Source of the DNA: Armillaria gallica
Taxonomy: Eukaryota; Basidiomycota; Agaricomycetes; Agaricales; Physalacriaceae
Direction: 5' to 3'
DNA: 64,000 nt
Assembly: GCA_037576215.1 (NCBI GenBank)
Contig: JBANDB010000019.1
Span: 1,123,501-1,187,500 of the forward strand
Below the pieces are notes generated by a model that saw only the letters and a list, made by a program, of their open reading frames with translations, searched no databases and had not been told where the DNA came from. The position numbers and the translations under genes were made by a program. Positions 48,948 to 61,416 of this stretch are shown here, piece by piece (positions within the stretch are counted from its first letter, which is position 1; each line of letters opens with the position of its first letter).

Positions 48948-50466
48948 CAGCCATCGTAACTAGTATTCCAACATACAACAGCAAAAGAACAGCAGCAGTG
49001 ATGATAGTGAGGTTTCAGTGAGTGAAAAATCCAGACAACACCCTCAGCAAGTCGGCAAGAGCAATAACAACAGTGTCATTGTGGCAATCCAAAACAGCAC
49101 TACAACATTGATCGGTGAATTAGGAGGCAACAACGACAAGGTGGAAAAGAGAGGCAAAATAAAATTGAAGATAGTATACACAAAACCTGGCAATGGGAAC
49201 ACAAGTAGAACTGGGATTGAACAAGTACTAGGATGGCTAGTACCATGCACAGTGAGTGAGGAATGAGCTTGGCCATAGCTCGATGCTGCATCTGACATGG
49301 TGGCATGACAAGAGCAGGTGAGCTGGCTGGCAACACTGTAGGGCCATGTCATGTCCACAAAGATGAATGTGTGGACCACCCAATCCGAAAAGACAGTTCG
49401 AGCCCATCACGGCAATAGCTGGTGTGACAGAACCATCTTTTCCTGGAGAGAAGGAACACTTTCATGGCTTCTGTCACAGCTTGTCACAGCTTGCTTCAGT
49501 GCCATTTGTGACATGAACTAAGGTGCATTTTTGGGAGGACCGGCTCACTTTTGTCATTGGTTTGGCTGACAAAAAATGTTAAGCTCATCTAGATCTATAT
49601 TCTGGCACAAGGGATTGACCTAGTTCAAAGTTCCAGTGGTAGCTTGTAGGTGCAGCTTCCTCAATTCTAAATAAAATTAAAATCTGTTGCAACAAATTGA
49701 AGAACATCTCAAACTGAGCAACTGGGTCACTTCAGATTCTTGGCCCGATGAAGTGGTCTATAGTAAAATGCACTTCTGTGGTTCATTACACCTGGCTACT
49801 ATGTAAGGCAATTGAATCAGGATCAATCAACACAACCATACACATGCACCCTCAGGGAAAAATTGCCCATCGCTATTATATAATATAATATAAAACTTTA
49901 TTAAAGTTTAATAAACCAGATGAAATGTACACATCATATGAAACCTTAGTATTCAATTGTAATGTATGTTTGCTCAATGTTTATGGGGCATGTTAAATTT
50001 AGACCTATGATTCAGGAATGCTTTTTTGAAGAACCTTGTTCCATGTCACTGATTCACTGGTGAGGAACAAACAGCTCAACCATCAGTTCTAATATACCAG
50101 CCAGAGCTTACAGTTCAGGGATAGTTAGCAGCCAAATGACAGTTCAGATGAGTTCAAGACTAGCCATGCTGATCATATTGCAAAATTAGATCGGCCAATC
50201 AAATCCTGCAAGAGACATGTTCACATTGCGCTGCGTGCTGGGTATGTATCAGGATCCATGCAACTGACACTCTCCAATGTATTCTGGATGCACCTTCCAT
50301 CATCTCGTAAGGTACGACTCACTCAATGCTTTACATGTCTCCTACTAACAGTGAAAAATGACTCTTATTTGACCATCTGTAAAGATTCTGTCTGGCTTGG
50401 TCAAGCTACTCTCCTTGTTCACTAAAGGATGCCAAATTGTACTTTCTGTGCTGTGTACCTCCTTCC
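48948..50466. other. AT-rich interval without a supported gene
   Basis: Short overlapping frames at 49018-49379 on both strands, then AT-rich sequence with many stops. Nothing recognised. Confidence 0.4.
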
Positions 50467-50829
50467 ATGTCATGCTGTCGCATGTCGCATACAGCGACAG
50501 GCTACACCATTGTACTTCGAGGGATGCATCTGAGGTATCTTTGCTTCAATATTGCATTTCTTGAGGCCTCATTTCGAGATTTACTCCAGGGATCTACTGG
50601 TGAAGAAGAATCGGGCAACCTATGTGCTCTGCAAAAAATTGAGACAGAACTGGCAGAGCAATATGGGATGGGCAGTTGTGTCGATTCAGTAGCAGTTTTC
50701 CAAGAAGCGAAAAGGATTGCATTTTTGAAGGGAGACTCAGACTCGAAGTTGGACATACACAATTTAGACAAGCTTATGCATCTATGTATGAAGCATAATG
50801 ATTGGTATGCATACCACTATAGCCAGTAA
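50467..50829 (+). CDS. Orphan metacaspase N-terminal module
   Basis: From an ATG at 50467 the frame reads ...GNLCALQKIETELAE, then QYGMGSCVDSVAVFQEAKR, then SKLDIHNLDKLMHLCMKHND, ending at 50829. This is the same module seen in front of the caspase domain of copies B, C and D (charged helix, YGM-DSV motif, second helix). Here it stands alone on the plus strand. The caspase domain of copy E lies just downstream on the opposite strand. Either an inversion separated the two parts, or the module is a small stand-alone gene. The frame is open over the whole module. Confidence 0.6.
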   Translation: MSCCRMSHTATGYTIVLRGMHLRYLCFNIAFLEASFRDLLQGSTGEEESGNLCALQKIETELAEQYGMGSCVDSVAVFQEAKRIAFLKGDSDSKLDIHNLDKLMHLCMKHNDWYAYHYSQ

Positions 50830-51171
50830 TATATATATAAAGTAGCAGGAGTCCAAATTCAATGGGCATGGGCATAACTAATTGAATGAGACATGGGTGC
50901 TTTTGTTCTCATGGTGTCGATTAATCATGTCTCTACACAACATAAAAATCACACACGTGAAAGTCTTGACTCCAGTTGAAGATGCCATGTACTACAAGGT
51001 GTCTCTGTAACTACTAGTCTAAGTAGACTTCAGCATTCTCAGTCATTAAAGATTGCATCAAAGCGAATGGATTCCTCCAGAGCCGTTACAATATATGTCT
51101 TGTCAGAACTGTCCTAATTCTGAATATCAGAATGAATAAGAGATATGTCTGACACAATGAGAAGGTTACTG

Positions 51172-52186
51172 TCATATCTGATACCAAAGTCTCTTGTTCA
51201 TACTCCCCACAGCAATGGGCTTCTGTACCATGAGACAGCGTGGATCAATATCTACTTTGTCAATAAGGTCTTGGTACGTCGATCCAGCTTCAAGGCTGTC
51301 CGATTTGAGAGCCTCGATGAGTGCCCACGTGAAGATCCTGTTATAACCATTCTCTCCCTCATCCTCCTGCACATGCTCAGTCTCTTGACATGCTGCCAGA
51401 ACAATGTGGGAGGTCATGTCAGGACTCCAATCCCCATCACATATATGGCGATAGCTCTTCAAACCCTTCAGTCTCCTATGTGCAGCATTGAACATATCTG
51501 TAATTGAAACAGGAGGCAGTGGCTTGGTTCTTCGCACTCTGCGAGTGCATGTTTGGTCATCCAGATCTCTGGTGATGCTTGAAGAGTAACAGCAATCTAG
51601 AATGCAGGTGATATGGTGCCTCTTTGTGTGAGAGATTTCTGTGAGGATAGTGTTGAACTCTCGATCACTGATATCGGGGATGGAGTCATGGAAGGGATTA
51701 CCAGGGGCACGGTCCATGGGACATAGCGCTTCAATGTGTCCTTTAGATTCAATGCTACCCTTTTTGTAATAGTCAGAACAGCAGTAGCTTGAACCGTGTC
51801 CGGAGAAATAGACAATAATATTGTCACCACCCTGTATCCGGTCATTGACCAATAGACTGAGAAGTGTTTCGATGATATTTGCGTGCATAGGACTGTTTGT
51901 GGCATCATCAGCATGTTGTTCCTGGGAGGGTGAAGTCTCATTGGACCGACGTCTAATGTAGCGATTAAATTTCCCAGCTAGATGGCTGGCGGTGCTGATG
52001 GGCTTTGGTGATGTCTGCATACTGACAAGGCACTGGATATGATCTTCTGGTACTCCCAGATCAGCTGTTAAGAAATCCTTCATTTTCTTAATGTCAGCTT
52101 CGCAACCGTGTAATGGGGAGGAGCTATATCCATCAATTCCTATGAGAACTGCCCAGAAGCGATCTGCATCAACACGATGTGCAGCC
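51172..52186 (-). CDS. Metacaspase-like protein E (caspase domain without the N-terminal module)
   Basis: The caspase exon begins after an acceptor AATGTTAG at about 52187 with AAHRVDADRFWAVLIGIDGY and is open to the stop at 51172. Seen: HGCEADIKKMKDFLTADLG, YFSGHGSSYC (catalytic His), EALCPMDRAPG, PDISDREFNTIL, ILDCCYSSS (catalytic Cys kept; the following His of other copies is Tyr), DMTSHIVLAACQET and the C-terminus QKPIAVGSMNKRLWYQI. A longer insert than in other copies lies after QCLVSMQ. The upstream exon is unresolved and no helical module is seen on this strand. Its neighbourhood is CpG-poor, yet this exon has no stop, unlike the elements around it. Confidence 0.8.
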
Positions 52187-52189
52187 TAA

Positions 52190-54971
52190 CATTGAGAAAA
52201 TTTTCATCAGTACAGGGTGATACCATGTGAGTTATACACTCACTTTTCACCGGTCACAATATATAGGGCAGCGGGAGTGAGACATCTCAGAGTGGTTGAT
52301 CCTTTGCTATGGGTAAGGTCCTGACACAAATTCGATGTTGAGCTGGAATGGGGATACATGGTGTTTTGTGTCAAATCAGGAATTTATAACCTAGAATGGA
52401 TCACGAGTACATCATGTCTATTGATAGTTTAGTGCTTGATGGGAAATATGGTCTTATCCAACACTGAATACCAAAAGAAAGAAGGCTTACAGTTCAAAAT
52501 TCCCTAAGAATCGCCTGAATCAGTATACGAGTACAAGCCAAGGATATTCACTGACATTCTCAGGCGCTTCTGGCATTTTGTCTTTGAATAGCATCTTCTT
52601 CTGTTGCCATCGTCACTTATATTCCTTCACTAAGGTTCCCTGTTTTTGGATTAACTGAAACTATCCCCTTACTGGATGAAAATACATTCCTTGCCAGCTG
52701 TCATAAACTTCAAGGCGAGTCAGGTTTAACCAAAACCTGACTCACTCTAGAATACATTTCATTCTCCCATCAGTCGAAGAAGATTTCCCAAAACGTGTTA
52801 ACAATGATTGAACTACGCAATCCATAATGTGCCAGGGACATGTCAAGGCAACAGGTCCTATTCAAATTAAGCTGAAATTTAGTTTTCACACCATGCAAGC
52901 AGAATTTTACCTTTTAAAGAGTGATCAACATATGTGGGAGTCTGGCATTGAGGAATAAAATATTTCTGAAAGGCATCATTATGAATTCCTATTGAAGTCT
53001 GTAAAAAGCTACCAGTTAACTCGACTCACCCCAATAGAGAATAAATGTGTTTATTATTAAGTCGGAATGTGCAACATATCATGTCTGTAGTAAAGAATTT
53101 TCATCAGATGATGGGCTGAGTATGTGGGTCCAGACATGAAAAGCGCTATCACCACTCAATTTCATAGGAAACAGACCTTGGATGATTCCATTAGTGAGAA
53201 GGTACCAGTGGGGAGAGATTTCCAGAGAGTCTCACAAGCGCCCATTCAATTGAAGCACCTCTCCCCACAGAGACTTATCTGAGTCATGTCAGAAGACAGC
53301 AAATTAAATGCCAAGGGTCCTGCAATTTCATTTGAATGCTTCTAGATGATAACAGTACCCACCCTTTTACCGAACATCTGAGGGTACATACTTCAGGCAT
53401 TCATTCAGTTTCATGCGATATTGCTGCGGGAACATGAATGGCCTCGTGTAGACCTTGTGCTCATGTTAGAACCGAAATCACAGCGCCCTTGTTGTGGGCA
53501 TTACGTGGCGCATAGATTTAAATGATGTTTTAGCGCTGCATTGAAAGTGTTATGTACACATTGGCAAAGTGTCGCATACCTGTGCATCCCAGGGGCAGGG
53601 ACCAATCTCATAGGTCCCCAGTCACCGGCTTAGAGTACCTCGACATCGTTTTTGGCATGTCGTTATTTGGTCGCCATACTGAGACCGTACCATACTTTGC
53701 CATAAGTTCACCATTCACTGTATCTTCACACTAACATTTTTCCAGTCTTCCATGATGCAGTCTTTTTAAAGTGACGTTGAATCTGCAGTGTACAAATTCT
53801 CGTTGACTGTGCACCAACTCTTTGCTTCAGTGAGAATTTGAGTCGTTGTCGGCGAGTGGAGCTTGGATTTGTTAAATGAAAAAACATACTTAATTCTTAG
53901 CCTGCCCTCGGAGATGCCTGGACACCATCATTTTAATCCCAATCAACGAAGCTGAGTGAGTCATCTCAGTGATGCATTCAGGAGAGCATTGTCATTTTTT
54001 AAGTTCAATGGCCTCTCCTCCTCACATGTACACCTGAGCCGGGGACAATGAATAATCTGTGATGGACTAGGTCCATCGTGCTGGAAACAAGAGCAAACAA
54101 GTCACTGGTATCTGGAGCCTTGGCCAATGCCCTGGAAGGTACTTGACAAGCTAAATGACTGGGAGACAAACATCACCAAGAAATTTCTGAGCAGATTTAC
54201 CTCAGTGTTCAGATACATTATTATCCTTTGATGGTCAAGAGACAGTGTCATTGATGTGGATATTCAAAGTATTTCATTGGTGGGAGTTTTTGGCAGCCTA
54301 TTCTTCTTGCAATCAAGACCGATGTTGGTGAGATAAGTTGAGGCAAGGTGATAGTTAGTAATCTGCAAGAATGAGAGATCACTCAGCAGCTATATATGAA
54401 AGAGTGTATATGCACCATAAACACAGGTTTCTTGTAGCTTATATCGATGAGCTGACTGTATATACCTCTTTGACATGATCAGTGTCTTGCCAAACAGTGG
54501 GTGCCAGTTCTAAAATAAATGGTATGAGGATGATATAAATTCGTTCTTATTCCTGGTTGCTAAATTTTGGACTCCTTCCACAGGTTCCCCATACCAATGG
54601 GCAAGGGAAATCTATGCGGTGGAGAGGAACATAGCATACAAAGACATAGAAGGCATGGCATCTAATGTGGGTATTAGCATTACATATGATGACCACATAG
54701 AAGAGAAGCATGAGTATATATGATAGTAGTAAGATTGGAGTCGGAGTTTGAGTAGGAAATTCGACTCAGATCGGTAATCTGATTTGACCATGGTCAATCT
54801 GATTGAGAGCCTCCAGCGACTTTCCCACCTCCCACCCTTGTTCAGCACCACCGTCCAATAGTGCCACCCTGCTACTTGTTTCCTAGACCACATTTTCCCA
54901 TTGTTTAATATGCCACCCCCAATAGAACATTTGAATATCACTTTTTTCTCTTTCTTTCCCTTCAATCCATC
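52190..54971. other. Interval without a supported gene
   Basis: CpG-poor, stop-rich sequence. Near 54730-54800 are words such as GACTCAG and TGACCATGGTCAA that recall those at 59215-59285, possibly subterminal repeats of the following element. Confidence 0.35.
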
Positions 54972-57900
54972 ATGTCTGTGACTGCTAGTACAACCGGCAA
55001 GGTGCCATTCAGCACTGAACAACTGCGGTCTCTTCTTCATATCATTCCGCATCATGCCCTGGAGGAGTACTGTCAGTTTGTAAGAGAGAACATCCATGAT
55101 TTTTCAGTGCTCCTCATTAATTTCTCGTGTTCTTTACAGGCTCTGGATCCAGCACTGGTAGCACTTCTCCCAGATATCTACAGTGTCGATAATGCCATAA
55201 ACTGGGCATCTCTTCAAGATCTAGCAACCTGGTATGGTCATTTTGCACAACACCAGGCTGTCCAGAAACTCTCGCAGCCTCCTAGGTATACATTTCTCCT
55301 CACCACATAGCATTTTATCCTAATATGTCTTTCAAGCTCTAGTCCTATTAAAGCAGAGCCTGTTCAAGCAGACTTGGACTGGTCTCCACCTCTAATCACA
55401 CCCAATACCTTCACTGTGAAGAGAAAAAGAACCTTTGATCTGTTATCTTCTCCCACACAGACTGGGGCATCTCCAAGTTTGTCTGGTCCCGTTTCAAGCC
55501 CACTTGCTACATGCCTTGACTCTCGTGAAGTCATTGAGATCTCTGATGACAATGAGCCAGCAGATGCCCCCAGTAAAGCATGCAGTCAATGAACACACAA
55601 GAAAGCACATATTGTCAAAAAACCCATGAACGGTAACTTTGGGTCCCAGAGCAATACAGCCCTACAGGGCCAGAAGATACTGATAACGAGGGAGAAGCCA
55701 TTGGCTGTTGATGAAATCATTGATATCAACTCTGTTCCTCCAATGTTTGATGTTCTCAGTCACAGTACATGTGCCTATCACATCAATCTCCAGAATTTCC
55801 ATGGGAAATGGCCTTTAGATGCAAACAGAAAGCCCAAGTCCATGGCCGCATTTATCAAGGGAGAAGTATGTATCTATTCTCACCTACTTGTTTCTGCTGT
55901 CCTAACTGCTCATGTTTTCAGGACCAAGATAGCTGGGGTGGAGGATCAGCTGGTTCCCTAAGGGATGGTCCAAAGGTTGGCCCATTGGGTGGTGTGCCTT
56001 GCTCCATATTGTGGCAGAACTGTCAGGGTTACTGGTCATGTGAATGTATATCCAGAGATTTGATTGATAGTGTTGAATGCTACAATGCTGAGTCTGCCCA
56101 GGAGTTTGCACAACAGTGGTTTGATGCAGAACGGAATTTGAATGAAGTTCAAGGTGATAATCCACTGGTACTTGCTGTGGCATAAGTCTGAATATTTCTT
56201 TCTGTAATGACTCATTCTGATGTTTGATGGAATAGATTGTATCTTGAAGTGCATCTTGGTGAATGCCATTACCGAGATGATTCAGGAAAGCAGTGTAATG
56301 GTGTTCCAGTCTTGCGCTCACTCAAGCAGGTACTGAAATGCATTTCCATTCCATTTTATTTACATGAGTAACTCATATTCTCCTAGGCTGATTTCAATGG
56401 AAAGGAACATTTCATTGGATGCAGCAGCTGGAAGTATTTAGCTGATGGTACTCATCCATTGACCCATGCTCATTGATTGCAGAGCATTCCTCCAGCTGTC
56501 CAAGAGTCCCTCATTGTGGAGCTATTCATAAATAAGGGTAGATTCACTCAAGCAATGCTGGACAAGTATGAGCATTTTGTACTGTCAGAAAGTTGTGCAT
56601 ATACACTTCTTCCCTGCAATCACAAATGGGATGATCAGAAATGTTGTGCATGTACTGTATTTGCAATAATTATTTCACTTCTCATTCATCAATCATAGCT
56701 TACTTCCATTTAAAAGATGGCCAGCCATATCAGGCATTGCTAATCCGGCACCACTGCTGCTCCCAGATTATAATCTATTTGCCTCTTGATTGTAATGACT
56801 GTCGAGCAATCGTTGTAGTCAAGAATGCGCACTGCCATCCTCCTCCACCATGGCAGAAGGTTTCAGTAGAAGGAAAGGCTTTATACATAGAGGCAGCTAA
56901 AAAGCAAGGGCTTGTGGGACTTACAGTCGCTAAATTGGATTCTGGTAATGTTACTCCTTAAAATATATAAATGCAAATTATTCCAACATTTAAGCTGTTA
57001 TAAAGGACTGTCCATTCGACAGTGCTTTGGTGGTGACCCTGCTGATACTGATCCGGCACTTGCCAATGCATGGCACAGACATACTATGCTTTCTGGACTC
57101 AAAAAAAAGGAATATCTTCATGGAACTGATATCAATGGTCTGTCTACTCGCCTATCATGAGATCCCTAATACTTAAACTGGTTCAACAGGAGTATTTGAC
57201 ATGAAATTGCAAGAGGAGAGCATGGTGGAGCCTGGAAGACAATATATCCACAAGATATCTACTTCTGCAGACAAGCGAGGCAGTATCATTGTCACGATGT
57301 TGCCAAATCTCACTTCACTTGTCCACAGTGTATCTACAACACTTCATGACAATACTTACAAGCATGTCAAAGGCTCAGCATGGAGGGAGTGGGAGATTGT
57401 TGTTTGGGATTCTCACCGCCATATGCATATGTTAATCCTTCTTAGAGGGGATATATTATACTGATAATCTTCTAGGTGTAACTGTGGCCCAAATTTACAT
57501 GACAAGGGAAACACATGAAGCATTTTCTGCTGTCTGGACATTTTTCTTTGAGGTTGTTAAACGGGTTATGGGTCATCCAGTCCTGGTGAAATTTCTTCAC
57601 GGGCAGGGACCATCAACAATCCTTGTTGATGGAAGCCAGCCCCAAATTGAAGGGTGCAGTGATGCATTGATGGCCATCCATAATCGTCTTCCTGCTGACA
57701 AGCAAATTGCCAGTGTGAATTCCCTGAACATTGTGGAGTACATTATGTGATGCTGTCTTGTGCATCTAAATCAATATGTTATATCCTTTCCGAAGCATGG
57801 ACATCAATGATAAGGACTTCTTTTTCATCTAGAGACTTCAATAAGCTTGCACCTCATATCTCAGCAGAAGAGAATAATTACATTTGTTCTGTTCACTATC

Positions 57901-59042
57901 TCAAGACCAAGGAAGAGATTGAGATGCTTTGGCACTGGTGCGAGCATAGTAATAATCAAAAGATCCTCAGTGAGTCCTCTCTCTCTTCTTACAATGTTTC
58001 TTTCTGACATATCCTGTGTTCCCTCAAAGACTGGTACAATGATAAGAAAGGTAAATCATGGTTCATACCACTGATTAACAAGCACCACAACTGTATTCCA
58101 ATCGATGACTGGTACAAAAGTCCCAGAAACATGAACTTGAATGAGAGTGCACACCCATTTATGAACATTCACACCGGAATAGGGCTGTCCCTCACAGAAG
58201 CAATTAAAACATTCGTGTTTCTCCATCATGACTGACCAACATCATAATGATTGGCTTACAGTGCAAAAATGCTGGACACAGCAATGGAGAATCGAAAAAA
58301 TCTCATTGATGATAATAGGCAACTTATTAATCATTGCAACACCGTCTCCCACCGCTTCCATATTAATGGCAATCGATCTAGAAACTGGACACAGAAAGCA
58401 GCACAGTGCAAGATGAATGTCAATGAGCTGCTTCAGCTTGAAGAAAAGATCGCACAGGCTGCAACCTCTCACAAGGAACTGGTCACCCGCAAGCACAAGC
58501 TTGAAGCTAAGCGCAAGGCAATGGTGCTACCATGAGGAACTCATCATGACATTGATGATCAACTTCGATCAGTGGATTCTGACCGCAGAGAAGCATACAC
58601 ACTTCTACAAGACTTGCGTGCTCAGAAACATGACCTAGAGATGTGCTCTAGTACTCCTACTAAAGGACTGAGGAAGCGACTCAGCAATGGACATGCCATC
58701 AAGGGAAAGTCCACACTTTCAGATGCAGCATACCAAGATCTTGAGTTCAAATTAGAGAACGACAAAGCGGAACAAGCATCAGAGGAGGATATACCCTACA
58801 TCAACATTCTCAATCAACTCGAGCCATTGACTACAACCACAATGACTCAAGCAGACCTGAATTTCAAAGTCAAAGCACACTCCCAGATTACTAGCAAGGA
58901 AACCCCAAGTCATCTACTATGGCTACACCCAAATGCAGCCTTGGGAGAGGTTTTATATGATCCACAGGCAGCCATTGATGTTGGAGAAGCTGATGCCCTA
59001 GATATATGGATGGTGAAGAATGGAGGTGCATTCGTAGTATAG
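54972..59042 (+). pseudogene. Mutator-like (MULE-type) transposase gene, decayed
   Basis: A multi-exon frame from an ATG at 54972 (MSVTASTTGKVPFSTEQL) to a stop at 59042. The middle carries Cys/His-rich segments (CQGYWSCECISRDLI, LEVHLGECHYRDDSGKQC, HHCCSQIIIYLPLDCNDC) ending in NAHCHPPPPWQK. That resembles the GCM/WRKY-type zinc-binding module placed before MULE transposase cores. The core-like part has FGGDPADTD, EWEIVVWDSHRH, TVAQIYMTRETHEAFSAVWT, then TILVDGSQPQIEGCSDALMA, SAEENNYICSVHYLKTKEE and GKSWFIPLINKHH. The tail contains a long Lys/Glu-rich coiled-coil-like stretch. A TGA at 55590-55592 and frame changes near 57780 indicate decay. The exact family is an inference. Confidence 0.6.
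55884..57430 (+). repeat. Long inverted repeat, left arm (1547 bp)
   Basis: Every position x here corresponds to 117009 minus x in the right arm (59579-61125), without any length difference. The translated frames compared across both arms are identical. The left break is inside an intron/exon of the transposase gene (after ...CTCAC, before CTACTTG); the right break follows ATATGCATAT. Confidence 0.95.
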
Positions 59043-59578
59043 ACATGTGTCATCAGTATGTAATATACAAATGATGTTGAAGTTTTTTGTGGAAGAGCCA
59101 TTGGGAAATATCACATACCACAGAAATGAGATTGAAGAGTGGGAGCATAAAGGTGGGATGACAGGCTAGGAGCCAAGACACAGTCCAATTGAGCAACTTT
59201 GACGAGGTCGAGTTGTACTCAGACTTTGTCACAGTTCAACTCGGAATGCTCAGTCTGAGTCAAATCTGACCACTTTGGTCAACACTTGTGGTTCAATATA
59301 CAATATTTTCTTGATGCAGTGGCAGTGTAGGTAGCAGCATTCAGTGGGCCGGACCTGGGCCAGACCAAAACTATTTAGACTCTGATGTATCTTGTCCAGA
59401 ACACCCACCATGCTGCTGCCAATCTAACGAGGAAGAGTCGGCCATCAACCCAATCTACGACGGTTGATGTTGAAACTCATCAGTGTCGCTATAGAGAATG
59501 CTTCAGTACTCTCTCTGTCCATGATTTAGCAACAGTCATATCATTCAGAATCATTTTTGAGTACATGGTCCTTGTTTG
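59043..59578. other. Interval between transposase gene and inverted duplicate
   Basis: No gene seen. Repeated CAGTC/GACTC/GAGTT words at about 59205-59290 may be subterminal repeats of the preceding element. Confidence 0.35.
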
Positions 59579-61125
59579 ATATGCATATGGCGGTGAGAAT
59601 CCCAAACAACAATCTCCCACTCCCTCCATGCTGAGCCTTTGACATGCTTGTAAGTATTGTCATGAAGTGTTGTAGATACACTGTGGACAAGTGAAGTGAG
59701 ATTTGGCAACATCGTGACAATGATACTGCCTCGCTTGTCTGCAGAAGTAGATATCTTGTGGATATATTGTCTTCCAGGCTCCACCATGCTCTCCTCTTGC
59801 AATTTCATGTCAAATACTCCTGTTGAACCAGTTTAAGTATTAGGGATCTCATGATAGGCGAGTAGACAGACCATTGATATCAGTTCCATGAAGATATTCC
59901 TTTTTTTTGAGTCCAGAAAGCATAGTATGTCTGTGCCATGCATTGGCAAGTGCCGGATCAGTATCAGCAGGGTCACCACCAAAGCACTGTCGAATGGACA
60001 GTCCTTTATAACAGCTTAAATGTTGGAATAATTTGCATTTATATATTTTAAGGAGTAACATTACCAGAATCCAATTTAGCGACTGTAAGTCCCACAAGCC
60101 CTTGCTTTTTAGCTGCCTCTATGTATAAAGCCTTTCCTTCTACTGAAACCTTCTGCCATGGTGGAGGAGGATGGCAGTGCGCATTCTTGACTACAACGAT
60201 TGCTCGACAGTCATTACAATCAAGAGGCAAATAGATTATAATCTGGGAGCAGCAGTGGTGCCGGATTAGCAATGCCTGATATGGCTGGCCATCTTTTAAA
60301 TGGAAGTAAGCTATGATTGATGAATGAGAAGTGAAATAATTATTGCAAATACAGTACATGCACAACATTTCTGATCATCCCATTTGTGATTGCAGGGAAG
60401 AAGTGTATATGCACAACTTTCTGACAGTACAAAATGCTCATACTTGTCCAGCATTGCTTGAGTGAATCTACCCTTATTTATGAATAGCTCCACAATGAGG
60501 GACTCTTGGACAGCTGGAGGAATGCTCTGCAATCAATGAGCATGGGTCAATGGATGAGTACCATCAGCTAAATACTTCCAGCTGCTGCATCCAATGAAAT
60601 GTTCCTTTCCATTGAAATCAGCCTAGGAGAATATGAGTTACTCATGTAAATAAAATGGAATGGAAATGCATTTCAGTACCTGCTTGAGTGAGCGCAAGAC
60701 TGGAACACCATTACACTGCTTTCCTGAATCATCTCGGTAATGGCATTCACCAAGATGCACTTCAAGATACAATCTATTCCATCAAACATCAGAATGAGTC
60801 ATTACAGAAAGAAATATTCAGACTTATGCCACAGCAAGTACCAGTGGATTATCACCTTGAACTTCATTCAAATTCCGTTCTGCATCAAACCACTGTTGTG
60901 CAAACTCCTGGGCAGACTCAGCATTGTAGCATTCAACACTATCAATCAAATCTCTGGATATACATTCACATGACCAGTAACCCTGACAGTTCTGCCACAA
61001 TATGGAGCAAGGCACACCACCCAATGGGCCAACCTTTGGACCATCCCTTAGGGAACCAGCTGATCCTCCACCCCAGCTATCTTGGTCCTGAAAACATGAG
61101 CAGTTAGGACAGCAGAAACAAGTAG
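59579..61125 (-). pseudogene. Inverted duplicate fragment of the MULE-like gene (right arm)
   Basis: A reverse-complement copy of 55884-57430, carrying the zinc-binding region and the start of the core, and nothing else of the gene. The same short frames (for example the 82- and 106-residue ones) recur exactly. The sequence outside the arm (61126 onward) is unrelated to that next to the left arm. The fragment is truncated at both ends, so it cannot encode a full protein. Confidence 0.92.
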
Positions 61126-61416
61126 ACTCAAACCAGTCCCTCTCAACACTTGATGATAGTTGATCAAGTGTACCAAGCAGAAGGGACTGGTACAGAATCT
61201 GGCTTCCTAATAGAGTCAAAATATTTCTCATGCCCTTCTTGACTTTGCCATTTGCACCTCGCCCACTCCTCAGGTTCCTCCTCTAGATTCCCTGTTTTTC
61301 TTGATATACAGCCTCCTATGACAAAAATAAGAGCCTCACCATTTTCTGATTTGGATTATATAATCCTGTTCCATGGCAATGACCCCTGCAATTGTGTCTC
61401 CTAACCTAAATATACA

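Noticed and set aside
54612..55097. 161-codon minus-strand frame overlapping the start of the MULE-like gene
   Set aside because: It overlaps the better-supported plus-strand exon and shows no domain.
60688..61107. 139-codon plus-strand frame in the right inverted-repeat arm
   Set aside because: An antisense shadow of the transposase segment; the same frame appears antisense in the left arm.
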